From positions 1-64,000 of the forward strand of contig JBAOKB010000106.1 of NCBI GenBank assembly GCA_037044905.1: a DNA stretch of 64,000 bases, given 5' to 3'. The DNA comes from Hortaea werneckii (taxonomy: Eukaryota; Ascomycota; Dothideomycetes; Mycosphaerellales; Teratosphaeriaceae). Each line of letters begins with the position of its first letter. Position 1 is the first letter of the stretch. A program made the translations under genes and the position numbers. Under the pieces are notes generated by a model. The model saw only the letters and a program-made list of their open reading frames with translations. It searched no databases and was not told the DNA's origin. Positions 35,064 through 44,439 of this stretch are shown here, one piece after another.

Positions 35064-36077
35064 ATGTCCGGGATTAAGAATGTATTCGGCGGTGCCGCCG
35101 TCAACGACAATCGCGGCTTCACTACTGTCGACGCTGTCAAGGAAGCATTCCAGATCATGGACGCAGGCGATTGCAAGATTGTAGATACCGCAACACTATA
35201 TGGCAAGAGCGAAGAATTGCTGGGGAATTCAGGAGTCGCCCAGCGCTTCACCGTGGACACCAAGCACATGGGTGGTTTCCAGCCCGGCTACGCGAAGAAA
35301 GAGAATGTGATAGCGGACGCAGAAAACAGCAGGAAGAAGCTCGGCTGCAACGTTGACATCTACTATATCCATGCTCCCGACCCTGACACGCCGCTGGAGA
35401 ACACGCTGGAGGGTGTTAATGAGGTCTACAAGTCCGGATTCTTCAAGAGGTTCGGCTTGTCAAACTACAAGGCTGAAGATGTCGAGAAAGTCCACAGCAT
35501 TTGTAAGGAGAAGGGATATCCATTGCCTCAAGTCTACCAAGGCAACTACAGCCCGGTTGCAAGGAAACAAGAGGAAGTCCTGTTCCCAACGCTGAGGAAG
35601 CTCGGCATGAGCTTCTACGCCTACAGTCCGATCGCGGGAGGGGTAAGTGAAACACAGGATTAAGATCACACACAGCGCACATGAGGTTCTGACATCACTC
35701 CACAGTTCTTGACAAAGACCAAGCAAGACATCCTCGACGGCAAAGGCCGATTCGATACTTCGACGCCCATCGGCCAAATGTACGCTGGCATGTACAGCAA
35801 GCCGTCTTACCTCGAAGCCTTGGCGCAGTGGGAAGCGATCGCGAAGGACGAGGGAATCTCGCGCGCGGAACTGGCGTACAGATGGGTAAAGTACAACAGC
35901 CCGCTGAAGCCCGAGAACGGCGATGCCATCATCATTGGGGCGAGCTCTGCTCAGCAGCTCAAGGAGACGCTCGGTAGCATCAACAAGGGACCTTTGTCGG
36001 ATAAGGCGATCAAGGCGATCGATGGCGTGTGGAACACGATCAAGCATGAAGCGCCGCTCGACAACTACTACAAGTGA
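35064..36077 (+). CDS. Aldo-keto reductase (AKR7-like aldehyde reductase)
   Basis: Exons 35064-35642 and 35706-36077; 316 aa, start MSGIKNVFGGAAV. The 63-nt intron (gtaagt, ctgac, cacag) joins YSPIAGG to FLTKTKQDIL. The AKR tetrad can be read: Asp and Tyr in VDTATLYGKSEELLG, Lys in FTVDTKHMG, His in IYYIHAPDPDTP. The sequence layout resembles aflatoxin-aldehyde reductases (AKR7), which reduce aldehydes and dialdehydes with NADPH. It is cytosolic by appearance. It is the last intact gene before the repeat block, 0.5 kb from the old LTR, and itself shows no RIP-type damage. Confidence 0.9.
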
Positions 36078-36572
36078 TTGATTTTCCGAAGGCACTACTT
36101 AATAAATCTAGCCGCAATAGGGTTATATCCCTCTCTATAACTAGCGTACGCTTTCGTAAAGGTAGTAGATTCTAACTCGAACTAGTACTAATAATTAACA
36201 ACTCCTTTAAATCTTTGCTTGTCTTCCGTAAGTACCTTAAGAAAGGTATAGCCCTTATTATTAGTAGAAAGAATAGCGCGAATATCTAATGCCTTTATTC
36301 TAATATACAATGTAAAATCGCACAAAGCATAGATCTATACTATATTTAGAGCTACATAGCTCTAAGAGTTAGTAACTACTAGAAGGAACCGCTCGTCTAG
36401 TACTTAGCTCTCGAAAAGGGCTAGTATAAGAAGCGTTATATACGTAGATTGCGTAATAAGGAACCTCTTTAGCGTATCGTTATTAGATCTAGGCCGAGCT
36501 AGGGCTTATATAAACGCTTTCTGTATTGTAATATATTCTAGTATTGTCGGTAGAAGAGGATAAGATGCGGAC
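36078..36572. other. RIP-like, TpA-rich host flank left of the retrotransposon
   Basis: From about 36095 the sequence changes to a TpA-rich composition poor in CpA and TpG, with frequent TAG/TAA in all frames. It looks like formerly single-copy sequence altered by RIP. On the - strand it continues the degraded stretch at 50285-51000 that lay next to it before the retrotransposon inserted. Confidence 0.6.
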
Positions 36573-36577
36573 TAAAG
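36573..36577 (+). repeat. Target-site duplication TAAAG, left
   Basis: TAAAG directly precedes the 5' LTR of the old element and is matched at 50280-50284. Confidence 0.95.
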
Positions 36578-36997
36578 TGTTACGAACACTGTATACTGGA
36601 GGAGTACATGTTAGTATGCTTAGTAGAGAACTAAGGCACGGGACAGAGCAAGAAAGGTTACGTGACAAGAGTTACGGGAAATGCTTAGTAGCGCTTAGTG
36701 CTTAGTTACGACTAAGCAAAGGGGAGCAAGAGAGCAGCGATTAGTAGTGCTTAGTGCTTAGGATTAGCGGAGCACGACTAAGCAACGGAGCACGTTACAT
36801 AAAGACACGAATCTCTTATGTATATAACTAGGCATGTTTCTCGTTAGGAGTTCGTGTGTTTAACTTATGTTGCAATCCGACTATTAGGTAGAGAACCAAC
36901 AGCCTTGTTACAATTAGTTATCCTACAACCTAGTTGTCTTAACACATTTGTTCCAAAGAGCTCTAAACCCGTAACACTACTTCGTAGGGTCGCAACA
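36578..36997 (+). repeat. 5' LTR of old element, 420 bp
   Basis: It starts tgttacgaacac and ends gggtcgcaaca. The U3 part (to ~36794) has repeated gcttagt motifs and two direct copies of cggagcacg (36768-36776 and 36786-36794). The last 203 bp (36795-36997) match R-U5 of the nested copy. Confidence 0.95.
36821..36827 (+). promoter_or_regulatory. LTR TATA box (TATATAA)
   Basis: It lies in the conserved 203-bp LTR part. A start site about 30 nt downstream would fall near 36856, where gtgtt(t/c)aa begins. Confidence 0.6.
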
Positions 36998-37632
36998 CTT
37001 TAAACACCCTTAAGGAACTTTGTACCTTAGACAACAATAGCTCCATCCGAGAACCGAGACACTAGCGTTTAGTAGCGTACTAACGACAACAATATCAAAG
37101 TCGCTAAACCGGACTACTACTATAGCGATCGATCGAAGCTTAACGATTAGCTAAACCAAATGGCACTTTACTTTCGTTTCGAAAATATTACTTAGGACCC
37201 CAAGAAGACTCTACTTGCATCCTCTTATCTTAGGGGACAAGTCCAACAATGGATTCGACCTAGGTTGCACGAAGTCTTGTACTAGAACATCGACACCGAA
37301 GGAATCTTTAACAGCTAGGACAATTATGTTAAAGCCATTCGAAATATTTATGGGTTAAGTAACGAAAAACAAGTCGCCATCCGAGTCATCTAACACCTAA
37401 AACAGAAGACGTCTACTTCGCAATACACCGCCAAGTTTAGGGAGTATTTAGGCAAGACTAGTTAGGATAACCAAGCCTTACTTACTATGTATTACACTAG
37501 ACTTAAGGACGACGTTAAGGATGAACTTATGCGCTTAGGTGCATCTCACGACACTCTCGAACTAATGATTTAAGATGCTATCGAAATTAACGATAGGCTT
37601 TACGAGAGAAAGATGGAAAAACGCTACAATGG

Positions 37633-37637
37633 ACAGT
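37633..37637 (+). repeat. Target-site duplication ACAGT, left
   Basis: ACAGT flanks the nested element on the left, matched at 44435-44439. Confidence 0.95.
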
Positions 37638-38039
37638 TGTTGCGACCCTACGAAGTAGTGTCACGGATTTAGAGCTCGTTGGAACAGATGTGTCAAGACA
37701 ACTGGGTTGTGGGATAACTAATTGTGACAAGGCTGTTGGTTCTCTACCTAACAGTCGGATTGCAACATGAGTTGAACACACGAACTCCTAACGAGAAACA
37801 TGCCTAGTTATATACATAAGAGATTCGTGTCTTCATGCAATAGTTCGCTGGGTCGCTTAGCGGTCCGGCGCTCCAAGGTCGCCGGGTCGCTCGTCGACCG
37901 GTCGGCCTCTTGCATATATGCAGTGGTTCGCCTGCCAAGGCAGCGCTCTCCTGCATACTGATCACGTGACCTTTCCTTGCTCCAGTCCTTACTGGCCAAT
38001 CGCTTCGGGTTCGAGCGTCCCGTGACCGTGTTCGTAACA
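37638..38039 (-). repeat. 3' LTR of young element, 402 bp
   Basis: On the + strand it reads tgttgcgaccct to gttcgtaaca. It differs from 44033-44434 by taa/tga and cttag/ctcag, both transitions in RIP-type context. It contains the palindrome TGCATATATGCA (37911-37922), a GC-rich CGG/CCG tract around 37855-37905, and a CCAAT at 37996-38000. It lies directly upstream of the antisense gene and could serve as its promoter. Confidence 0.96.
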
Positions 38040-38052
38040 CCATCCCTCTTCC
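38040..38052 (-). other. Polypurine tract of young element
   Basis: GGAAGAGGGATGG on the - strand abuts the 3' LTR, the usual primer position for plus-strand DNA synthesis. Confidence 0.75.
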
Positions 38053-38137
38053 AGTCTAGCTTCGTCCCTGAAGCTTATGATGTCGCGATCCCCGCGATTC
38101 TTAGTTTCCGTAGTTTGGTCCACCTTGTTCTCATAAG

Positions 38138-38647
38138 ATGTCGTCTTCTTCAGAGGTTTCTCTTTCTAAGACAAAGCGCTTGCGTCTTGCGAACGAAATC
38201 GAAAGAAACGGTCGCCCAGTATTCTTTCCGTGCGAACGCTGTTCTTTGCACAACCATCTTTGTATCGCCATGTCCAACTCATCCAACCTCCGGTGCTCCG
38301 AGTGCGTGCGGCAGGGCAAGAAATGTGTGAACATGTCTTGGGAGTCCCTTGACAAGACTCGAGAGGAGTACCAGCGCAAGGTCGACGAGGACGAGGAACT
38401 GCTGGCCGTCGTAATGGCTCGGTTGATGCGAAACAAGAAGATTCTTTGTCAAGCTGAGGGTCGGGCGGCTCGGAAGGCCGAATGTCTTGCGTCGGAAATG
38501 GAGGCTGAAGGTGCCTTCGAAACTAATGACTGTCCTGCGGCGGCTGCTACCATGGGTCTTACTCCTTTGATGATGGAAACGCTCGGAAACATGGATCAAT
38601 CCGTTAACTTTTCCGGCGGTACTAGCGTAGCATCTTCGGGCAGTTAA
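38138..38647 (+). CDS. Antisense retrotransposon gene: Zn2Cys6-type Cys array plus coiled coil
   Basis: A 169-aa intact frame on the strand opposite gag-pol, starting 98 nt inside the 3' LTR. Residues 32-63 carry C-x2-C-x6-C-x10-C-x2-C-x6-C (PCERC...RCSECVRQGKKC), which fits the Gal4-type binuclear zinc cluster spacing. A charged helix-forming stretch (SWESLDKTREEYQRKVDEDE onward, ~66-115) suggests a coiled coil or dimer helix. The C terminus GGTSVASSGS overlaps the pol stop by 26 bp. A basic N terminus (KTKRLRLANEIER) could bind DNA or act in nuclear import. The RIP-damaged older copy has a counterpart in the same place with Cys at aligned positions, which argues against a chance frame. The function is unknown; a DNA-binding regulator of the element is one hypothesis. 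Confidence 0.75.
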   Translation: MSSSSEVSLSKTKRLRLANEIERNGRPVFFPCERCSLHNHLCIAMSNSSNLRCSECVRQGKKCVNMSWESLDKTREEYQRKVDEDEELLAVVMARLMRNKKILCQAEGRAARKAECLASEMEAEGAFETNDCPAAAATMGLTPLMMETLGNMDQSVNFSGGTSVASSGS

Positions 38648-41600
38648 GATTGGTGAGTGGTTCCCATGTGTTTTCCTCACTGGGATACCCCTTCCATTTG
38701 ATAAGGTATCGCTGACTTTTCTTGTCGTAGTCTACGATCCTTTCGACTTCGTACTCGTCGTCTTCTTGTTCCTGGTAATGGAACGTTGTTTGCAGCGTGG
38801 CGTCGGGGTGTGCGGGTTCCAATAAGGATACATGGAATACTGGATGGATCTTGGCGTCTGGTGGAAGTTCAAGTCGGTAGCTAACTGCTCCTTTCTGTTC
38901 GGCAATCAAAAATGGTCCGACCTTAACATGATCCAGTTTCTTTGTTTTCCGCTTTGTCTTCAGGTTCTTCGTTAGAAGGTATACCTTATCCCCCTTCCTA
39001 AGCTGAGGTGCCAATTTTGATTCCTTGAATCGCTGCTTCTGTATTCGCTGTTGCGAATGTCGGATTGCATCTTGGGCAGTCTTGTGTGCCTTTTGCAATT
39101 CTCCTGCCATAAGTATGGCTCTGTCGGCTCTTACTGACGTCCTTGGTTCCATGAATAAATTGGGCGTCTTTCCGTAGTTAAGGAAAAATGGCGTTTGTCG
39201 TGTTGTCTCCGACGCATTATTGTTCAATGCTAGTTGTGCCATTGGTAGTAGTGCAACCCAATTATCTTGTGCGTAGTTGACGTAGTGCCGTAAATATGTT
39301 TCGAGTGACTGATTTGTCCTTTCAGTCTGACCATCCGTCTCTAGGTGGAATGCTGTCGATAGCTTGTGTTTTATTCCAATTTGTCCCATGAGCGATTTCC
39401 AGAAGTTTGATGTAAACAGCTTATCTCTGTCGGTGATAAAGCTTTCTGGAATTCCATGATGTCTAATTAGCCTGTCCAGTATGAGGTGTGCGAGTTCCAT
39501 GGCTGTCATTAATTCTTCGCATGGTACGAAGTGTGCATACTTGGTTAAAGTGTCTACCATGACAAGTATTGAATCCTAATTGACTCCTGTGGCTAGGTCC
39601 TTGGATGCTGGCAACTTCGTGATGAAGTCCATCGTAACCTCTCTCCATGGCGTGTCCGACGGTTCTCGGAACTGGAGATTGCCATACTTTGCATGTCGTG
39701 ATGCCTTGTTCTTTTGGCAACTGTCGCATTGTTTGATGTAATCGGTAACCTTCTTTCGCATCTGTGGAAAGGCAAAGTTCCGTCTAATCAAGTCGATCGT
39801 TCTCGTTATTCCTGGGTGTCCTGTGGTTCGGCTATCATGGTGGTCTTTGATACATTCGTATTCCTTTTCTAGTGGAACTTGGTACTTCCCATGTTCGATG
39901 GGGAACTCTTCTTGTTCATCTCGTAGAACTCGGAGTATGTGGTTGAACTCCTGTGTGTTCGTGGTAAGGCTCCCGTCTCTGTTGACTTTGAGCATTGCTT
40001 TTGGGTTTTGCTCTTTTCCTTCCATGTAGTCGCTTCGTCTGCTTAGCGCATCTGCGCGCCCATTGTCTTTTCCTGGCGTATACTGGATATCGAACTTGTA
40101 TTGTCCGAGTAGCTCTGACCATCTACACTGTCGACGCGATAGATCCTTGGTAGTTGTGAAGTATTGAAGGTTCTTGTGGTCGGTGTATATCGTCAGTCCT
40201 GTAGCTCCTTCACAGTAAACTCTCCAGTGTCGCAATGCTGCAACAATCGCTAACAGTTCTTTGTCATAAATCTCGTAGTTCTGTTCCGCTGGCGTCATCT
40301 TTCTCGAGTAATACGTCACTAGGTGTCTCTTGCCATCATGTTCTTGAGTAAGGCAAGCACCTATCGCTAAGTCGGATGCGTCGGTTTCGACTTGTACTGG
40401 TTTCTTGGTGTCGAATAGCATGAGTGTTAGTGACTGTATGCATGCTTGCTTAAGTTGCTGGAATGCCTTTTCTTGCTTATCCGTCCACATGAATTTGGTG
40501 TCTTTCTTCGTAAGACTTGTAAGTGGGATTGCAAGCTTGGAGTATCCTTCGACAAACTTCCTGTTGTAGTTTGCGAGTCCTAAGAAGGCTTGGATATCCT
40601 TGACTGTCTTTGGCGTTGGCCATTCCTCGATGGATTGTACTTTCTTCGGGTCCATCTTGATTCCAGTAGTGCTAATGATGAATCCTAGGAATTCGATTTC
40701 CTTCCTGTAGAATTCACATTTCTCGGGTGCGGTCTTGAAGTCCACTGTGCTAAGTCGTTCTAGCACTGCTTGTACGTCTTTGGTATGTTGTTCTCGGCTT
40801 CCTTGGGTGAAGATCAAGATGTCGTCGACGTATGCTATGACGGTAATGTCCAGTAAGTCTCGTAGTACATCATTAACGAGCTGCTGACATGTCGCTGGGG
40901 CGTTCGTAAGTCCCATTGGCATGACTCGAAATTGGTAGAGTCCGTAGCGTGTCCTGAAAGCTGTCTTCCATTCTTCTCCCTTGGCCATTCGTACTGCGTA
41001 GAATGCGTCTCGTAGATCGATCTTTGAGTACCAGTTTGCTCCGGTAAGTCGATCCTGCATTTCTTCGATGTTGGGTAGTAGATATCGGTTTTTGACCGTG
41101 ACTTCGTTGAGTCGTCGATAGTCGATTACTATTCGTAGTTTTCCTCCTTTCTTTGGAACGAACATTGCTAGTGAAGCGGCTAGCGATTGGGATTTCTCTA
41201 TCCATCCCTTGTCGCTCTTCTCTTTCAGCCATCGTCGTTGCTCTTCGAGCTCTTTTTCGGATAACCTGTATAGTGGCCCCCATGGTGGATCTTTGCCGGG
41301 CTAAAGTTGTATTCGGTGATCCCATGGTTAATGTCTAGGTAAGGCGGCTAATCCTTCCTCTTCCTGGAAGAGCGGTTTCCATATCTTAAACTCTTCAGGG
41401 ATCTCTGGAGGTGCGTTAGTTCTCCCTTTATCTCTCACCTTATGACCTGGCTGGGCTAGCTCAGTGTCTATGGAGACCATCTCCTTGCCGTTTCTATCGG
41501 AGTATGTTATCGGTTGACGTTCTAATTCACAGAACTGTCTTTCCTCATCTACCATCGCACGCTGTCGATGCGTAGGGTGGATGTCGGTAACGCAACCGCA

Positions 41601-41984
41601 TCGCTCAAACTTGAGTACTCTTTTCCTCCAATCTATTAGAGGGTTGTGCTTTTCCAACCAAGGTGTCCCTATCACGATGTCGTGACTAGCCATGTCAACG
41701 ATATCCAGGCTAACAGTCTCGTGGTGCTGTTGGATAGCTAGGACTAGCGGCATTGTTTCGCTGTCCACTTCGGATAGAGATGATCCATCTGCGACCATCA
41801 ATTCGTATCCGCCGTCTTTCTTTCGTCGGGTAGCGATCCCGTTTCGCTGGACAAAGCTGGTCGATATAAAGTTTCCGCTGGCTCCGGAATCGATCATAGC
41901 TTGTGTTGCGTGTCCATTGACAATGCATTTGGTACGGAATACCGGTGCTGCTGATGCTGTGGGAGCTTCGATAATGTTTACTTC
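38622..41984 (-). pseudogene. pol of young element: PR-RT-RNaseH-IN-chromodomain, three stops
   Basis: One reading frame, shifted -1 relative to gag and beginning near 41984. In order: protease MIDSGASGNFIS; RT with LRIVIDYRRLNE and YVDDILIF; RNase H with VETDASDLAIGACL; IN zinc region HPGITR...CDSCQKNKA; IN core; chromodomain EYEVERIVDYDKKSQRYLIK ending WEPLTNLNCPKMLR. Nonsense codons are TAA 41328-41330, TAG 41301-41303 and TAG 39576-39578. The first two fit CAA/CAG to TAA/TAG (RIP-type); the third aligns with a Tyr codon in the old copy and does not. The copy therefore cannot make full Pol as assembled. Confidence 0.93.
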
Positions 41985-42064
41985 CTGGCGACTGCTCCTG
42001 TCGGCAGGGATCCTTCGTTTTTTGAATAGTATCCTGGCGAGTTGGCGTCTTCGAGACAGATCTC

Positions 42065-43993
42065 CTAATCAAGGGGTCCATGTCGTGGGCCTAGGATAAC
42101 CTTTCCTTGTGTCACTGATACCTTGATTTGTCCTTTGATAGTGGCTTTGACGTGCCCTAGTATCATGTTTCTCCATATTGGTAGTTGCACTGGTGGTCCT
42201 ATGGGCTTTAGTTCCCATTGCTTCGTGGACTCGGTCAACTTGTGTCGCATTGCCTCCAACGATATGAGGTCTTCTTGATAAGCTTCCTGGATTCGGTGTA
42301 GTTCATGAAGTCGTGCCTTAATGATCTGGATTCGTTCTCTAACGCTTCTGGGAATGTGGATTCCATCGGGCGTTACATAGCTTCCATTAGGTTGGAATGT
42401 GCTTCCAATCGGTGGTCGTTCTTGCACGTATGCTGCTGCATCGTAATCGACGTTGACAAGTCGATAGTTCCAGAACATTGCTCTAATTCGGTTGAGCATG
42501 TTGTCGAACTCGATCGGGTGAAGTCGTCGTTTCCCTTGGATCTTGGGGAATACAGTCTCGAGTTGATGCATGATAAAGATCATTATCCTTTTGATGGGTT
42601 TAGATCCTTGAATGGTGAATGTCGATATTTCAAGGTCGTCTGGCTCTTCGTCATCTGTATATTCTTCCTCTGATGAACTACCGTCCTGCGCTGCTATCGT
42701 CTGCGCTATCATTTGTAGTTGTTCCAGGTTTGGTCCCGTAAGTTCCGGTTCGGGGTCGTTATTTTGTGGAGATTCTTCTTCCTCTAGCAGTTCTTCTTCC
42801 TGCTTAGGGGGTGTGTTTTCTTGCAGAGTTGCGTCCTCCCAATTGAATGGTGGTGGAGACCTTCCTCTCTGGGAATTTCCTAAGTCTCTCATCTGCTGTA
42901 GCGGCTGGCCTCGTATCATCACGTTGAATTCCATCCTAGCCTTGCGTGGCTTCTTGGGATAGTGACCACTTGCTTGCTTGTCTGATTCGTGGGTCTTGCA
43001 ATAGTCGTCGTAGCAACCCGTCCAATGCACAGCCTTATGGTCTGGTTCCGTCTTTGGTTCCTTAACGAGTTTTGATACATCGTAGGCGCCTCGTCCATCG
43101 TTTGCTTCGTCGATGGGTTCCTTTACTAGCATCATGTTGAGTTGCTCCTGCGGTCGCACCTTTCGTCCGCGGCAATCTCGTGCGTAATGCCCTATCTTGT
43201 GGCAATTGTAGCACTCCGGTCCTTCTCGTTTCTTTCCTCTGTTGCTGTTCCCTTGGAACTTCCCTTTACCCTTGGCTCCGTGCATGCCTTTTCCTTTCGG
43301 CTTGCGTTGGATGATATCCAATTCCATGGCATCAGGATCGCGACGAGACCCTCCAGTCCAGCTGGTAGAGTTGTAGCCAGATCGTCCGCGATACTGTCCA
43401 TTGTGGCGTTTTTCCATCTTTCTCTCGTAAAGCCTATCGTCAATTTCGATAGCATCTTGAATCATCAGTTCGAGAGTGTCGTGAGATGCACCTGAGCGCA
43501 TGAGTTCATCCTTGACGTCGTCCTTGAGTCCAGTGTAATACATAGTGAGTAAGGCTTGGTCATCCCAACCAGTCTTGCCTAAATACTCCCTGAACTTGGC
43601 GGTGTATTGCGAAGTAGACGTCTTCTGTTTTAGGTGTTGGATGACTCGGATGGCGACTTGTTTTTCGTTACTCAACCCATAAATGTTTCGAATGGCTTTG
43701 ACATAGTTGTCCCAGCTGTTGAAGATTCCTTCGGTGTCGATGTTCTGGTGCAAGACTTCGTACAGTCTGGGTCGAATCCATTGTTGGACTTGTCCCCTAA
43801 GATAAGAGGATGCAAGTAGAGTCTTCTTGGGGTCCTGAGTAATATTTTCGAAACGAAAGTAAAGTGCCATTTGGTTCAGCCAATCGTCAAGCTTCGATCG
43901 ATCGCCATAGTAGTAGTCCGGTTTGGCGACTTTGATATTGTTGTCGTTGGTACGCTGCTGAACGCTAGTGTCTCGGTTCTCGGATGGAGCCAT
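42065..43993 (-). CDS. Gag polyprotein of young element
   Basis: A 642-aa frame starting MAPSENRDTSVQ. The capsid-like N-terminal half includes YYYGDRSKLDDWLNQMALYF and YTAKFREYLGKTGWDDQALL. A CCHC zinc knuckle, CYNCHKIGHYARDC, lies near residue 260 after a Lys/Gly-rich basic stretch. The acidic C-terminal region is EEELLEEEE-rich. The frame ends at a TAG (42065-42067); the same frame would otherwise run to 41978 and overlap pol in the -1 frame. The old copy has a TAG at the same place, so this may be the natural stop or an ancient change. Gag forms the cytoplasmic virus-like particle. Confidence 0.92.
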   Translation of the reverse strand: MAPSENRDTSVQQRTNDNNIKVAKPDYYYGDRSKLDDWLNQMALYFRFENITQDPKKTLLASSYLRGQVQQWIRPRLYEVLHQNIDTEGIFNSWDNYVKAIRNIYGLSNEKQVAIRVIQHLKQKTSTSQYTAKFREYLGKTGWDDQALLTMYYTGLKDDVKDELMRSGASHDTLELMIQDAIEIDDRLYERKMEKRHNGQYRGRSGYNSTSWTGGSRRDPDAMELDIIQRKPKGKGMHGAKGKGKFQGNSNRGKKREGPECYNCHKIGHYARDCRGRKVRPQEQLNMMLVKEPIDEANDGRGAYDVSKLVKEPKTEPDHKAVHWTGCYDDYCKTHESDKQASGHYPKKPRKARMEFNVMIRGQPLQQMRDLGNSQRGRSPPPFNWEDATLQENTPPKQEEELLEEEESPQNNDPEPELTGPNLEQLQMIAQTIAAQDGSSSEEEYTDDEEPDDLEISTFTIQGSKPIKRIMIFIMHQLETVFPKIQGKRRLHPIEFDNMLNRIRAMFWNYRLVNVDYDAAAYVQERPPIGSTFQPNGSYVTPDGIHIPRSVRERIQIIKARLHELHRIQEAYQEDLISLEAMRHKLTESTKQWELKPIGPPVQLPIWRNMILGHVKATIKGQIKVSVTQGKVILGPRHGPLD

Positions 43994-44022
43994 TGTTGTC
44001 TGAGGTACAAAGTTCCTTGAGG

Positions 44023-44030
44023 GTGTTCAA
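44023..44030 (-). other. Candidate self-priming primer-binding site
   Basis: Just inside the 5' LTR the - strand reads ttgaacac. Its reverse complement gtgttcaa occurs within the LTR (+ strand ttgaacac at 44167-44174), about 30 nt after the TATA box. The mRNA 5' end could therefore fold back and prime, as in Tf1. No TGG-type tRNA site is present. Confidence 0.4.
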
Positions 44031-44032
44031 AG

Positions 44033-44434
44033 TGTTGCGACCCTACGAAGTAGTGTCACGGATTTAGAGCTCGTTGGAACAGATGTGTCAAGACAACTGG
44101 GTTGTGGGATAACTGATTGTGACAAGGCTGTTGGTTCTCTACCTAACAGTCGGATTGCAACATGAGTTGAACACACGAACTCCTAACGAGAAACATGCCT
44201 AGTTATATACATAAGAGATTCGTGTCTTCATGCAATAGTTCGCTGGGTCGCTCAGCGGTCCGGCGCTCCAAGGTCGCCGGGTCGCTCGTCGACCGGTCGG
44301 CCTCTTGCATATATGCAGTGGTTCGCCTGCCAAGGCAGCGCTCTCCTGCATACTGATCACGTGACCTTTCCTTGCTCCAGTCCTTACTGGCCAATCGCTT
44401 CGGGTTCGAGCGTCCCGTGACCGTGTTCGTAACA
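44033..44434 (-). repeat. 5' LTR of young element, 402 bp
   Basis: It matches 37638-38039 at 400 of 402 positions by eye. U3-specific sequence is ~44236-44422; R-U5 (44033-44235, 203 bp) matches the old LTR. U3 holds an inverted CGG-T-CCG and further CCGG motifs at about 44251-44300. Confidence 0.96.
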
Positions 44435-44439
44435 ACAGT
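44435..44439 (+). repeat. Target-site duplication ACAGT, right
   Basis: The second copy of the 5-bp target; the gag of the old element resumes here. Confidence 0.95.

Larger units (their letters stand above)
37638..44434 (-). mobile_element. Young nested Ty3/Gypsy chromovirus, same family
   Basis: This 6797-bp element has 402-bp LTRs that differ at only two positions. Gag is intact, pol has three nonsense codons, and there is an extra antisense gene. It inserted in the opposite orientation inside the gag of the older copy. The C-terminal chromodomain and self-priming-like PBS place it near the Tf1/sushi chromoviruses (inference). Confidence 0.96.

Noticed and set aside
38001..38020. gggttcgagcgtccc in the LTR as a tRNA B box
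   Set aside because: No A box, no cloverleaf and wrong spacing of the conserved CC; not a tRNA gene.
42612..42962. 116-codon open frame (+) antisense to gag of the young element
   Set aside because: Poly-Ser from the antisense of the Glu-rich gag tail. The old copy keeps part of it only because the region is low-complexity, with no Cys register or unique conservation as seen at 38138.
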